From: Monodelphis domestica
Taxonomy: Eukaryota > Chordata > Mammalia > Didelphimorphia > Didelphidae
DNA: 64,000 nt
Direction of reading: 5' to 3'
Assembly: GCF_027887165.1 (NCBI RefSeq)
Contig: NC_077231.1
Location: forward strand, 193,242,334-193,306,333
Shown: piece after piece, positions 46,790 through 59,340 of the stretch
Numbering within the stretch: the first letter of the stretch is position 1
Layout of the letters: each line of letters starts with the position of its first letter
Notes under the pieces: model-generated
What the model saw: the letters and a program-made list of their open reading frames with translations, nothing else
Told to the model about the DNA's origin: nothing
Database searches by the model: none
Program-made: the position numbers and the translations under genes

Positions 46790-49430
46790 GGTCAGGTAGT
46801 AGAAGAAAAACTAGGAAACTGATTGATACAAGAAAATAATGAAAAGAGGATTAATAGCTTGGCAAAAGAAGCACATAAATACTATAGAAATTAACATTTC
46901 AAAAACCAAAACTGGTCAAATGGAAAAAGAGGTACACAATTTCATTGAAGAAAATTATTTCCTAAATGTTAGAATTGGGCAAATGGAAGCTAATACTTCA
47001 TGAGACACCAAGAAACAATAAAACAAAGTCAAATGAATGAAAAACTAGAAACTGTATAATATCTCATTAGAAAAAAAGTGACCTGAAAAATAGATCAAAA
47101 AGAGATAATTTAAGAATTATTGGACTATCTGAAATCCATTATCAAAGAAAGATATCATGTTTTAATAAAATAGCAAGGAAAACTGCCTCAATGTTCTCAA
47201 ACCACAGAGTGAAATAGAAATGGAAAGGATCCACTAAAATTCTGGAATGCAAAAAACATCAACAACAACAACCCAGAATTACAATCAAGAATGACCTAGC
47301 CAGAAAAGCTGAGTATAATTTTTCAGTGGGGAGAAGTGGATGTTTAATAAAAGAGAGGACTTTCAAGCATTTCTGAAACAAAAGACCTTAGCCCAATAGA
47401 AAATTTGACATTTAAACTTAAACAAGACTCAAGATAAGCATAAAAAGATAAATATGAGGGTTTCAATAAGGATATCAATAGTTAAATTGATTACATTGAT
47501 AAGTGGGAAGATGAAACATTTAACTCCTAAGAACTTTATCATTATTAGTACAATTATAAATGATTTATATAGAGGACATGAGTATGAGTTGATTATGTTG
47601 ACATAATCTCCAAAAAAAAAAAATGAAGTGATGAGAAAAAGAGGTGCACTAAAAGAAAGGGGAAGGGAATAATAGAAGGGAGAAACTTTTCTCCCATAAA
47701 AGAAGCATAGAAGGAAGAACTTTTCTACTGAAAGGGAATTTAGGGAGAGATTTGATCAAAGGCAATACTTGAGCCTCACTCTTACTAGAATTGATTTAAA
47801 GAAGGAAGAATAAACATATATATATATATATATATACATATATATGTATATACACATATATGTGTATGTATACACATATATGTTTGGTTGTGTGTAGAAA
47901 TGTAATTTACTCAATAGGGGAAAAGGAGAGGAGGGGAAGAGAAAGGATGGACTGATGAAAATAAAAACAGATTAAAGGAAGAAGTGGTTAGAAGCAAAAA
48001 ATAATCTTTTGAGAAGGGATAGAATAAAAAGATAGAGAGGAAGAGGAGGAGGAGAAAATGAAGAAAATAGGATGGAAAGAAAAACACAGAAATCATAACT
48101 GTGAATATGAATGAAATGAGTTCACCCATTAAATGGAAGCAGATAACAGAATGGACTAGAAATCAGAATTGAACAATATGTTGTTTATAAGAGACACACA
48201 TAAAACAGAGAGACACACTTAGAGTTAAAATAAATTGATTAATCAAAATCGAATATGTTTCAGGTAAATTATAAGAAGGCAAGGGTAGAAAGCATGATCT
48301 CAGACAAAGCAAACACAGACTTCATTAAAAGGAATAATACAGGTAACTATATTTTGCTAAATGTACCATAGACAATGAAGTAATATCAAAAGTTTTCTAG
48401 CAAGTTTCTCTGATAAAGTTCTCATTATACTGAGTATAGAACTGAGTCAAATTTATAAAAATAAAATCCATTATCCAACGGACAAATAATCAAAGGATAT
48501 AAACAGGTAGTTTTCAGAAGGGAAAAAAAATCAAAGCTATCTATAGTTGTATGAAAAAATGCTCTAAATTACTACTGATTAGAGAAAGGCAAATTAAAAC
48601 AAGTCTGAGGTACCACTTCACATCTATCAGAAATGACAAATGCTGAAGGGGATGAGGAAAAAATGGGCATGCTAATGAATTGTTGGTGAAATAGTGAAGA
48701 GGCCAACTATTCTGAAGAATAATTTGGAAGGAGACTTAAAAAGCTATAAAATTGGGGATACCTTTTGATATCACTACTAAGTCTGTATCCAAAAGATATC
48801 AAAGAAAAAAAAGATCTTTATGTACAAAGAATATTTATAGTAACTCTCTTTGTGGAGGCAAAGAATTATAAATCCAGAGGATGGATATTCATCAAGTGAG
48901 AAATAGATGAACAAGTTGTGACATATGATTGTGAGGGAGAAACTTTGTGCTATTGGAAATGACAAGAGAGATGGCTTCAGAAAAACACAAGAACTATATC
49001 AATTCATGCAAAGAGAAGTGAGAAGAACCAGGACATCACTATGTGTAGTAACAGCAATATTATAATCATCCAAGACAAAGACAAAGCATTCATGATGAAA
49101 AACTATAGGACAATCTAGAGAAAAAAATTATGAACTCTGAGAGTAAATTAAAGTATAATTTTCTTACTTTATCAAGTTTTTTTTCCTTAGAAAATGGCTA
49201 ATATGGAAATATCTTTTGCATAATTTTATACATACAGTTGAAATCATATTTTTGCCTTCTGAATGAGTGTAGGGGGAGGGAGAGAATTTCAAACTCAGAA
49301 TTTTACAAGAAATATTCAAATTAAATAAACAATAAATTAGAAAAAATATAATAAGTAGAATGCTGACCTGAGGAAGTTGAAGATAAACTTGCATTTTTAT
49401 AAAAAGAAAAAAGTACTAAACAAGGAACAG
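46790..49430 (+). mobile_element. long L1-related LINE lacking most of the RT region, sense
   Basis: In order the segment has ORF1-like text at 46790-47460 (for example LRIIGLSEI and the KAEYNF..GRSG region), a purine-rich spacer at 47600-48080, an endonuclease start at about 48090-48400 (VNMNEMSSPIKWKQI and SDKANTDFIKR), and then directly the ORF2 C-terminal part from 48480 (LRYHFTSI and DLYVQRIFIVTLFVEAKNY) and a tail to 49430. The RT palm is missing, so the copy is an internally deleted or HAL1-like non-autonomous member. A (TA)n run at 47818-47880 has expanded inside it. It is old, with many frame breaks. Confidence 0.65.
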
Positions 49431-49617
49431 CTAGATAAAACAGAAATAGTTAGGGAAAATACTTACCTTAGAACCCCTTATATGAAGTAATTTTGCTTGT
49501 ATTTGGTATAATATCATTTACCTTATTTTGAAACTAATGATCTGTGATTTTGCCACTTCACTTCTTATGACAAACTTTTATAAGGATGTAGACAATCTTC
49601 AAAAGTTACTATAGTAA

Positions 49618-49790
49618 GGGCAACTAGGTGGTAAAGTGGATAGAGCACCAAGTCTGGAGTCAGGAGGATCTGGGTTCAAATCCAAACTCATACATTTCTT
49701 AGTTATGTGATCCTGGGCAAGTTACTTCAGTCTGTTTTCCTAGACCTTGACTTTCCAAGGCAGAAAGTACATATATTTTTAAAGTTGATG
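49618..49790 (+). repeat. Mar1-type SINE, sense
   Basis: 'ggcaactaggtggtaaagtg', 'ggagtcaggaggatctgggt' and 'tgatcctgggcaagttactt'; the tRNA-like head is well preserved. Confidence 0.8.
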
Positions 49791-49949
49791 GTAGTAAAGA
49801 TATTTACCACCCTGCTACTGTCCTCATGATTCTTTGTTTGTTTATCTTAAATTGGAGTTCTACTTTCACTGGTATAGAGAACTCCCAATTCTTCCAATAT
49901 TAGCTGTTCTGGAATTAATCATTTTAGTGAATTAACTGATTTAGTGAAT

Positions 49950-50095
49950 CATTTAGATTAAGGGTCACTGAGAGGATAAGATTTGCACAAGATCACATAG
50001 CCAGTATTATTGGTCAAAGGAGGGTCTTGAACCCTGAGTTTATTGACATTGTGTCTGGCTCTCTTTTTTCTGTACCATTCTGCAGTTAAAGCAAG
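49950..50095 (-). repeat. MIR-group SINE, antisense, eroded
   Basis: 'cacaagatcacatagccagt', then 'gggtcttgaaccctgagttt'. Confidence 0.5.
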
Positions 50096-51425
50096 TGTTT
50101 ATACCCTGTTCATTTAGGTAGGCTAGTCCTGGAATAACAGACATACAATTTGTCACCAAGACCCTAGTTAAACGCTTTTCAACTTGGAAAGATCTACCAG
50201 AGTGTACTAGCTGGTATAGACTCTGGGAACAAAAAGTCTTTTCAGTGAGTACAAATTTACTCCCTCTTTATAGTTGGGGGTTGAGTTAGGGGGAGGGTGT
50301 TGTAGGGAAGAAAAGAAAAACTCATTTGGCTCCAAGAAGTTTATTAAAGTTTACTGTAACAGGATAAGAACTAAATCGTTTTATTCAACTAACAGAACTA
50401 CCTAAGTATGCCAATTTTGTATACATCCATTTACCTAAACATAATTTCCTTTATCTCTAACTCCCTCCCTTCTTCCTTCTTTCTTCTTCCTTCCTTCCAT
50501 TTATAGATCCTACCTTGATATCAGTTAATAAGATATACTGCAAGGCTATTCTTACTTGTCAGAATCATTTTAGATTTGAAAGGCTCAAGAGAAACATTTC
50601 AGAACCATTTCCTTCAGGGATAGTTCATCAAGACAGAATGAGAAGCCCAGAAAAACTAAACTAAGATGTTTTTTTTTTCCCTCCCTCTTTCCCTGTCTAA
50701 AGAATAATAAAGAACAAAATTACATAGACTGTGCTAATAAATGTTTCTTGGTTCTTAGAGATAGGTTTCAATTCTGGGTTCCAGGTTAAAGATTATGACT
50801 TTAATTTTATTAAGAAATCTTAATTCATGCATTGAAAATAAATGAATATCAAAAATTATAAAATCTCATTTTAATCTGGCTGCCAGGGAACAAATTTATT
50901 GCTCAGTTTCTGGGTTTTTTCTACATTAAGAAAAATAATTCACTATATAGCATTGTACACAGCAGATATGATTTGACCTGCAATATAACTGAATCAATGG
51001 TGCAAGGCAGTACTTTCTAATAGGGGTTTTCTATATTGAAGCCAAGACAATAATCTCTTTCAGAGAAAGTCTGGAATAACAGCTTGGCTGTCACAACTTT
51101 TAGGTCTGACATTAAAATGATGAGGGACTTTAATACCAGCAAAATCCCAGGAAATGATCCCTTAAGAAAGTATGTGATCATGGAATTTTTCAGCTTGATG
51201 GCATATTCTGGCCATTTGGTTCACTATAAGCACATGTCCATGCTGATTACCATCTGGTTGATTAATGTGTGTGTTGATTATTTCTGGGCCAAAGAAACTT
51301 TCTAGCTTTGTATTGCTGAAATTTTAAAGGTTTGTTTTCATGATACTAACAAAGATTTGAATGGGTCTTTTTTATATATGTACACACAAGTCTACACACA
51401 CACATAGATATAGATATAGATATAT

Positions 51426-51427
<2 letters not shown>

Positions 51428-51476
<49 letters not shown>
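51428..51476. repeat. (TA)n microsatellite
   Basis: About 24 uninterrupted TA units. Confidence 0.95.
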
Positions 51477-51478
<2 letters not shown>

Positions 51479-51618
51479 TGCAGCTATAAATTGGAGGGAT
51501 TGGACTAGAGATATAACATTAACTCCAGCTCAAATATTCTATGAATATATGAAGTATGAAAAGAGAGTCTAGCTCTTGGGTAGAGCTCTTTTCAACTCTG
51601 CTAGATTTCAATGGTTAA

Positions 51619-51661
<43 letters not shown>
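51619..51661. repeat. (CA)n microsatellite
   Basis: About 21 CA units, likely polymorphic. Confidence 0.95.
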
Positions 51662-51664
<3 letters not shown>

Positions 51665-52369
51665 ATTTATTTCCCCTTTACCTCACAGACTTTCATTTGG
51701 CAGTATAATATGTACTGTCCATATAATGTATACTTAGAATCTCCATTTCTTACCAGATGACTTTACTTCAGAGTTCATGTCCATCCATTTCTCTTTATCT
51801 TCTATTTTTCCTAATAGGTCTCCATATGTATGGGACTTCTCTTAAACCTCAAATCCTGCCTAGTGTTCAAGAATAAATCTTCAGTAGTAGGGATGATGAT
51901 AGCAAGATATGGAGGAGAGATTAATATCCCATGGCTACTACTTCCTAACACCCCCAAACCCCAGCCACATACATACTCACTTTGGTTGTCCTTTCAGAAC
52001 TGTTCCATAGGAAGTATATACAACCTATATTTCTCACCCATACTCTGCTTTAAGACCTCTACCATAGCTCCTGAGACATAACCTGGAGGCTAAATATGAG
52101 ATATTTCTTTAAGGCATAGTTGAATTTTAAGAATTCTTTGTATGATAATTTCACTCATAAAATCAATATATTACTTGCCTTCTCAAAGAGTGGGTGGGGA
52201 CTAAAGGTAGGGAGAGAATTTAGAACTCGAAATTTAAAAATAAAATAATTTTTAATAAATAAATAAATGAAAAAGTAAGATTCAAAGTTAGGGGAAGTAT
52301 TCTTTGCATATCCAAAGTCTTATTAACCTTTGTAGTTTCTTAGGAGTCTAAGTAAGGATGGGGTGGAGG

Positions 52370-52868
52370 AATAAAGAGCAATAAAGAAAAGGAAAAACTG
52401 TGACACTTTGTTAAGTAGTAATTCAAGAAAGGAGGAAGCCCTGGTGAGATGTACTATATGAAAGAAGCAGAACCAGGAGAACAATGTACACAGAGAGAAG
52501 GTTACACTGTGGTACAATTGAATGTTACAGACTTCTCTACTAGCATCAGTGAAATGATCCAGGACAATTCTGAGGGACTTATGAGAAAGAATGCTATCCA
52601 AATTCAGAGGACGAACTGTGGGAATAGAACCACAGAAGAAAAACAAGGGTCAATGGGGATATGCTTGGGGATATAGACTCTAAATAATCACCCTAGTGCA
52701 AATATTAATGGTATGGAAATGGGACTTGATCAATGACACATATAAAACCCAGAGGAATTGCATTTTGGCTATGGAAGGGGGTTTCAAGGAGGGTAAGGAA
52801 AGAACACGAATCTTGTAACAATGGGAAAATATTCTAAGTTATTTAAATAAAATTTTCAAAAAAAAAAG
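52370..52868 (+). mobile_element. 5'-truncated L1 3' end, sense
   Basis: 'gaagcagaaccaggagaaca', 'cactgtggtacaattgaatg' and 'gacttgatcaatgacacata' match the ORF2 end and 3' UTR of the other L1s here. It finishes in AATAAA and an A10 tail at about 52858-52867. Confidence 0.8.
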
Positions 52869-52869
52869 G

Positions 52870-53860
52870 ACTAAATGATAGTGACTATTCCTACCATCCA
52901 TCCTACTGTAGATCCCACCCCAAAACATAAGAGCTTTCACTACCAATCGAACAATCTATCAAATTTTCCATTCCCATTGGTTGGCAAATCAGGTGAAGGA
53001 TGGGAGGATGGCATCCTAGATATTGCTCTTAAAGCTGCAGAGGGAGATTTGTCCCTGAAATCTCACACTGGAAATTTGAATACATTTTCCCAGAAAAAAA
53101 TGATCAAAGTACTCGAAAATGTGAAAATATGCTTTGGAAAGTATGTGATAGGGAAATTTTATGAATAGGAATCATTGAAGGAGGTATAATAATACAATGG
53201 TTATTATTTGTGCCCTATGTAAATTTTGGTGTAATCAGCTTTTATGGAGAAAAGAATTTGATATATTAGATGGCTCTCTGAGAGGAAAAGGAAAATATAA
53301 GGAGAAATTTAGGCTATGTAAAATAAAAACAAAAGATAATCAATATAATTTATTCAACCTTAAGAAAAATACTTCAGTGGGCAGACTGGAAAACCTAAGT
53401 ATAATATGTGATCTTGTTGGGGAGAAATGTCACAAATTTAAAACATGAATTTGATACGGGACATTTTGGAGTGAATAGGGAACTTCTTACAATAATAAGG
53501 CCAATACTCAATAATAGTAACTTCTCTCCAGCATATTTTATACTCATTAATGTCCCAGCTAAAGCCCACCAATTGGCACAAAAATCTTAAATAGGCAGTA
53601 ATTTAATAAATTATGTGTTGATATTTTTATTCTCAACCCAATACCTTCCTTAATGAATGCTTTTTTTTGGAGACACTGAATATTCAGAGCCATCAGCATT
53701 GTTTCTTCCTACTAACAGACTCCTTTTCTTTGATTAGTTTTGCTCTGATAACAAAATGAACATGTAGGGTGTGATTCAGACATGGAGAATATCCCTTTCT
53801 CATTATCACCTCGCTACTTTAGGTCTTTGTCACCTCTCCCCTGGACTATGGCAGTAGTCT
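52870..53860. other. SLC13A1 intron, no supported feature
   Basis: Plus-strand open frames at 52875-53168, 53197-53448 and 53408-53590 are unusually dense, but I recognise no product and codon use is AT-driven. Confidence 0.35.
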
Positions 53861-53867
53861 CCTGGAA

Positions 53868-53970
53868 CAGAATTTAGAAGCCATCTGTTCCAACCCCCTC
53901 ATTTTACAGATGACAAATTTGTCCACAGTCACACAGATAGCAAACAGTAGAGATGAGATTAAGATGCACA
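53868..53970 (-). repeat. MIR-group SINE fragment, antisense
   Basis: 'ccaaccccctcattttacag', then 'cacagtcacacagatagcaa'. Confidence 0.6.
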
Positions 53971-54767
53971 CCTCCTGTGTGTAACAGGATCTTCCCAACA
54001 CTAGGGCTTCACCTGTTTTAGCTTTCAAAAAAAATATAAGCTCTACATATATGAGAGGACTAATTCTCCCAAATAATATTAATAAGACTTTTGCTAATTG
54101 ATCCAGTTGGTACAAAATTGAGACCAATAGACAGAGCATGTAAGATATTTTCAACAAACTCAGATAATTAGTGCTCTCTCATTAATGTTATACAGCTGTC
54201 AGAAACGCAACTGCCTCTGATGACTTTCTAGTTATATATCAAAAAGATGAGACACACAACTAGTGACTGTGGTTTAGTTTGACCAGTTATACCGTGATCA
54301 TTTTATCCATAGCTAAGGTCATTTTCCCCCACTTGGGCTGGATCTACCAAAGAAAAATTTCATACAAAAATGTATGCTTTCTCTCTCTCTGTGAATTGTC
54401 AAGCTTATCATAATTGGAAAAAACCAGCCAATCTGAGACAGTTAGATACATTTGTCTGTGATCAAATCTTATTGTTTAATAAGTTGTGTATTGAACTGAA
54501 CTTTTTAACAGAACAATTTCATTGTCTACTGTAAAGATTAAATAAATAAGAGGTCAGTAGACTTTCTCTAGTTCCCAAAGAACTTTGTGGTTTCTATGAG
54601 ATAGCCAATCATTAATTTAAGCAGCTAATTTATCTTCAAAGCATAGCCTTTACTTTTAAAAAAGTCCATGTGGAAACTCCTCTCTACTCAACTCCCCAAC
54701 TAGATTGTGAAATTCTTAAGGAACCTAATAGTTATTCACCTCTACTTTAAGTACCATGGATGTGGTA

Positions 54768-54962
54768 ACTCATAGCATCATAGGTTTTGATCTGAAGAGA
54801 CCTTGCAGCCAATTGAGTACAATCCTCTCACTTTGTAGATGAAGAGACTAAGAAGAAACATTAAGTGATTTGCCCAAATCACACAGCTAGAGTCTAAGGC
54901 AGGATTTTAATGAGTCTTCTTCACTACAAATTCTGTACTCTTCCTACTGTACTATTTACATG
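54768..54962 (-). repeat. MIR-group SINE, antisense
   Basis: 'catcataggttttgatctga', 'cctctcactttgtagatgaa' and 'gcccaaatcacacagctaga'. Confidence 0.65.
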
Positions 54963-55699
54963 CCATGTTCACTAAGCATTTGGTGAATTAGTAAAGTATG
55001 CACCAGCTATTTTGAATCTAAGTAAATTAGTAGCCACTTGGAGTCAATTAGGAAGCAAAGGATTCCTCTATCTGATTTATATTTTGAGAACAAGTTGTCT
55101 AATCTTTCCCATTTCTGAATCTTTTTAAATAATGGCCCTTTTTGACTAAATGCAGGTGTCAGAAACAAACATTGAATCTGAGCTTTGAAAAAACCCATGG
55201 GACACTCAAAATAAAAACTGACAAAATAAGCATTGGCATTGCTAAAAGAGATGCTAAGTAATGTATCAAGAGAATATCAAGGACATCAACAGGTGATGTG
55301 GCAGCTAATTTGGAATCAAAGGGTAATCACCATCCCCAGTTCCAGTTTTCAGGACACAGAACAAGAGTTCCCACTTTTCTTCTCATACTTTTAAGCTCCT
55401 ACATTTTAGTTTTTAGCATTTTATATGTCAGAAGATAATTTATTTCAAATTGTATACTATCCTTTATGGTAAAAGCTATCCTATGGTTAAAGAAAATGCA
55501 AAGAAACTACATCATAGAATTTAAAGATTTCAACTTGTGACCTCCATATTATCTTCTTTTTTTGTGACATTTGGCCTTTTGACAAATCCCCATGATTAGA
55601 ATAATTTCTGGATGTTTTTTTTTCTTTAGAAAACCCAACTCAAAATCTTGGCCTCTTCATGATGAAAAGCTTTTATTAATAGCATAAAATCAAATATTT

Positions 55700-55835
55700 A
55701 GAGGCAAAAGTAACCTGACAGGCTTTCTCATCCCAACTCCTCACCTTACAGATGACAGAAGCTGAATTCCTGAAAAGTTAAATGACCCACAATCATACAG
55801 GTAGTAAGTGTCCAATATCTAGCATCTAAACTGAT
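55700..55835 (-). repeat. MIR-group SINE fragment, antisense
   Basis: 'caactcctcaccttacagat', then 'acccacaatcatacaggtag'. Confidence 0.55.
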
Positions 55836-55859
55836 CTATTGGTTCCCAAACAACTGTTC

Positions 55860-56585
55860 TTTCCCCTTAATCTAATTCCTTTGTCTTTAAAATGCCTTCT
55901 AATCCAGTGGTTGCCCTGTAATCCCAATCTACTTGTTCAACTCTCTGTGCCACTCTTGATATATCCAATGCCAAATCAGTTTAGTCAATATTTCTTAATT
56001 ACATCCAGATGTTTCTTTCCTCGTTCTAATCCCTCTTTCTAAAAACTTCTCACTTCATATTTTTGCCAGTTCAATTTCAACTTCTCTCAAGTTTCCATTC
56101 ATATGCTTCATCTTTCAGGTAGCTTTCCCTGATCTACCCAAGCCAGAAATGATTCTTCCTTCTCTTGAATTCCCATAATGCTTTTTTTGTGTCCTTCAAG
56201 TACTTTTAAATTCTTGTTTTGTACTATATTGATTTATGTATATGATTTATTGTCTCCCATACAAAAGTTGCAAGGGACCTTAAAAATCATCTAGTCCAAC
56301 CGTCTCCTTTTATAGATGAGGAAATTTAGCCCTACAAACAATAAATGTTTTGCTAAAGATAACTGTTGCAAGCTTCAGTCCTCAGATTTGAACTCATGCC
56401 CTATGACTCAAAAATGAGTGCTATTTTCATCATGTCTACATGTCTATACTACTTCTACTAGAGTATACGTTTCTTGAAGTCAAGAATTTTGTTTTCTTAT
56501 TTATGTTCCCATATAGCACCTTTTGCAATGTCTTATTCAATATGTTAAGTAATGGTCAATAAATGTTAGTTGAATTGAATTGAAC
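55860..56585 (+). repeat. L2 LINE 3' end, sense, split by a SINE
   Basis: 'ggtagctttccctgatctac' is the L2 'gaagccttccctgatt' block. After the SINE at 56268-56440 the L2 tail resumes with 'cttgaagtcaagaattttgt' and ends 'ggtcaataaatgttagttga', the usual L2 terminus. Confidence 0.7.
56268..56440 (-). repeat. MIR-group SINE inserted in L2, antisense
   Basis: 'gcaagggaccttaaaaatca' and 'catctagtccaaccgtctcc', then 'tttgaactcatgccctatga'. Confidence 0.65.
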
Positions 56586-56589
56586 ACAC

Positions 56590-57745
56590 ATTTTACATAT
56601 AGACAGTGTAGTAATGTATAGAAAGATTGGCTCAAAGCCAGGAAGATCTAGTATTAACAATCACCTCTGACACATTCTTGCTTTGGTAATTTGGCCAAAT
56701 CTCTTAAAATCTTTATGTACTAGGTGGTTCTCTAAGAGTATAAGTTGCAGAGAAGATGGCAACTTACATTAGTAGAAGATGTTTCCTTCCATGGGGTTTC
56801 CATATAGAAAACCAATGAAATGACAAGTCTTGTTTTTATCCATATTGAATATTAAGTAAAATTAATTGAATCATTGTCCTAAGTCCAATTTCTCTACTCA
56901 TTGAGTGTTGTTCCTCATTTCTCCTCTCCTGTATCTTTTTCGTTCAAGGCCTCAGTAAATGGGAGTTCATATTAAAATTGCTAATTACTGATTCTCTGCT
57001 TTTTCCAACTCCCATAAGCTGAATTTCCTACATCTGTATTCCTGTCTTTCCAAGACTAAATCTTGATACTCCTGCCAGATTCTTAATTAAACATCCACTT
57101 GAACTTCCTCCAACTTCATGACATTTGGACTTGTACCGACTCACTTTGGACAAACATCTTTGATATTGGAAGTAATTGAATATATTGTTTAAAAGCATCT
57201 GGATATCCTGCTTTCAGAATTCAGCCAGCACCCTGCCACTTAATCCTTCTGAGTCACTCCTCTGAGCACTCAACTCTAATCTTAGTCTGGTTTAGACCTC
57301 TGGCTTTCATATGACCCAATGGATCTACCTGGAATTCTGTTTATTGTCCTTTCCAGATCTCATACATATCACTGCTATTCAAGGTACTATTGAGTCCATG
57401 AGAAGCCTGAAGTAGAATGTTAATACTATTTAAACTATACCTAACCAATTTTTAAAAGGAAAATAAATTTGTAATATAAAAGCACATCTCTTCCCTTAAG
57501 CTCTGCTGGGTGGATACTCTTGAGCAACAGCAGTAACTTGGTAACTATTGACATAAAAGAAAGTCCTAGAGAAATCACACCTACTTCTGAACTGGACTGT
57601 GATTATCTAGATTTAGAGGAGAGGGAGTAAACAAAGGTAATAGGTCTAGACTTAGATTTCTATGCTACCCATTTATAATTTAGAAATCATTAGTGAATTT
57701 TGATAAGTCAGGGATTTTCTAAGCGTAAACTCACCAGCTCATATT
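56590..57745. other. SLC13A1 intron next to an exon, no supported feature
   Basis: Nothing assigned beyond intron sequence leading to the donor of the exon at 57754. Confidence 0.3.
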
Positions 57746-57753
57746 TTACTTAC

Positions 57754-57905
57754 AAATTGAAATGCTCAGCAAAGATCAAGTTGGTAGATGTGCCTGTAAT
57801 AGTGGTCAGCCCTCCAATGGTAGAAGAATAAGCAATGGACAGACACATCAATTTGCACATCATGTGGTCCTTCTTTGTCCGATATCTTCTTCCAGCTTCT
57901 GAATT
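57754..57905 (-). CDS. SLC13A1: SLC13A1 coding exon (first visible; probably exon 7)
   Basis: The 152-bp exon lies between a CAG acceptor (minus-strand context TTGCACAG) and a GTAAGT donor. It is read in phase 0 and ends with two bases of a split codon. It encodes NSEAGRRYRTKKDH, the basic end of the large cytoplasmic loop, then a transmembrane segment with IGGLTTITGTSTNLIF and EHFN. In the SLC13/DASS family (VcINDY structures) the TGTSTN-type loop forms half of the first sodium site together with the upstream SNT motif, which is outside the window. The intron towards the next exon is the longest here, 12.1 kb. The acceptor could lie a few codons further in, but the pyrimidine-rich context favours the one given. 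Confidence 0.93.
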
Positions 57906-57909
57906 CTGT

Positions 57910-59325
57910 GCAAGAGCAAAAATGAAGCATTTCTATGAGAAAAGTCTTTATAATATCCCTAATAATAATAAGCAGGGCATATCACTCTCACAGATGTGGT
58001 AGTGAAAGTGTTTGTAAACCATGACATATTGCAGAAATACAAGCTCTTCTCCCATTTATCCTTCCATTAATATCATTATGTCAGTGCTAATAATATTCGG
58101 GTTGAAAACATCTAAATTGTCACACAAATATAAAAGCTAGCCAGCTTAGAATTCTAGTCTTTAACTACATTGACAAAGGAGGGATATCTTATAGGAGAGT
58201 ACAGTCCTGCCAAAAGTCATGATGGATATGGTAATGTTCAGCCTGGCAGGGAGAGACAAGAACACTCAACTATATTAACCTTTTAATTCCTACTTAATTG
58301 GAAGACAGGCCCAGAGGCAACATCTCTCCTAAAGTAAAATTAATTTCTTTTGCAACACGTTTTACCTGAAGATAAAGTTTAGTTTCCATATTGGATACTA
58401 GTTTTCCCTAAATACTTTACAAGGAAAAATATTTAGAAATCTTTAATAAAATAAAGTTAGAAATTGATTCTATTGAGAAATATAAATAAATAAATTCAAT
58501 AAGGAGTAAAAGATCATTTTATGATAGAATTATGAAACAAAAAATAGATTTTTCTGACTTTTGTATGTGTGAATATGAAAAGGAATTATGATTTTGTCAA
58601 CTTGGGAAACTTTCTAATTTGGGAACTTCCTCCATCAACACGGATCCCAGTCTATCCCACTAGATGTTGACATTTTGACTAATGCATGAAATCCTAAGAT
58701 GTTACAAAACCTCTGGGAAGAATTGCATAATTATAGAAAGGAGTTTGGCTTTTGCATACAAACAGGAAAGACTGGATGGATGAAGAATCGAGATTGCCTA
58801 TATATGAAAACATGTCTACACCCTATAGAGTTTGTCAAATAGCATATCTATCTGGGATAGAGAAAGATGGACAATAAACTGGATCCAGAGTTTAGAAAGG
58901 AAGAAAAAAGTGGGTTGGATTGTTTTGGGGAATTGAAAAGTACTTTCATTGATCCCAAGCTTCCAAAAATATCAAGAGTCTATCTTTTCAATTCAGACCT
59001 TTTTTGGTGTTCTAGCATGGCAAAAATACTCAAAACATAACAGCCTTTGGAAAACTAAAGGTGAATATGACAAGGAAGCCAATGACAAGGTGCCCAATAA
59101 GTGGAATCAGACTGCAACACAAAACTAATAATGAGCTCCTAAGAAAAAGAGTATCAAAGGATGTCATCAAGGAATTGTATGATACAGAAAATAGGTTAGT
59201 TATGTGGTGAGAGGGAGGGATGATAGGTAAATGATGAGAATGCTCAACTGAAACTCTTAAAATATTAACTAGTAAGAAAGGATTCCATTGTGTTGAGTTG
59301 ATCCCATTGTGCTGGACTCTTAGAA
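57910..59325. other. SLC13A1 intron upstream of the first visible exon, no supported feature
   Basis: The minus-strand open frame at 59030-59335 has no recognisable product. Confidence 0.3.
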
Positions 59326-59340
59326 TGATATGCATATTAA

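Larger units (their letters stand above)
50100..52360. other. SLC13A1 intron with two dinucleotide microsatellites
   Basis: No gene supported. The 73- and 83-codon open frames at 51084-51305 and 51830-52081 have no recognisable product. Confidence 0.35.

Noticed and set aside
52875-53590. Cluster of three plus-strand open frames (60-97 codons)
   Set aside because: No recognisable motif, no shared frame, and no splice or repeat support; best explained by chance in AT-rich DNA.
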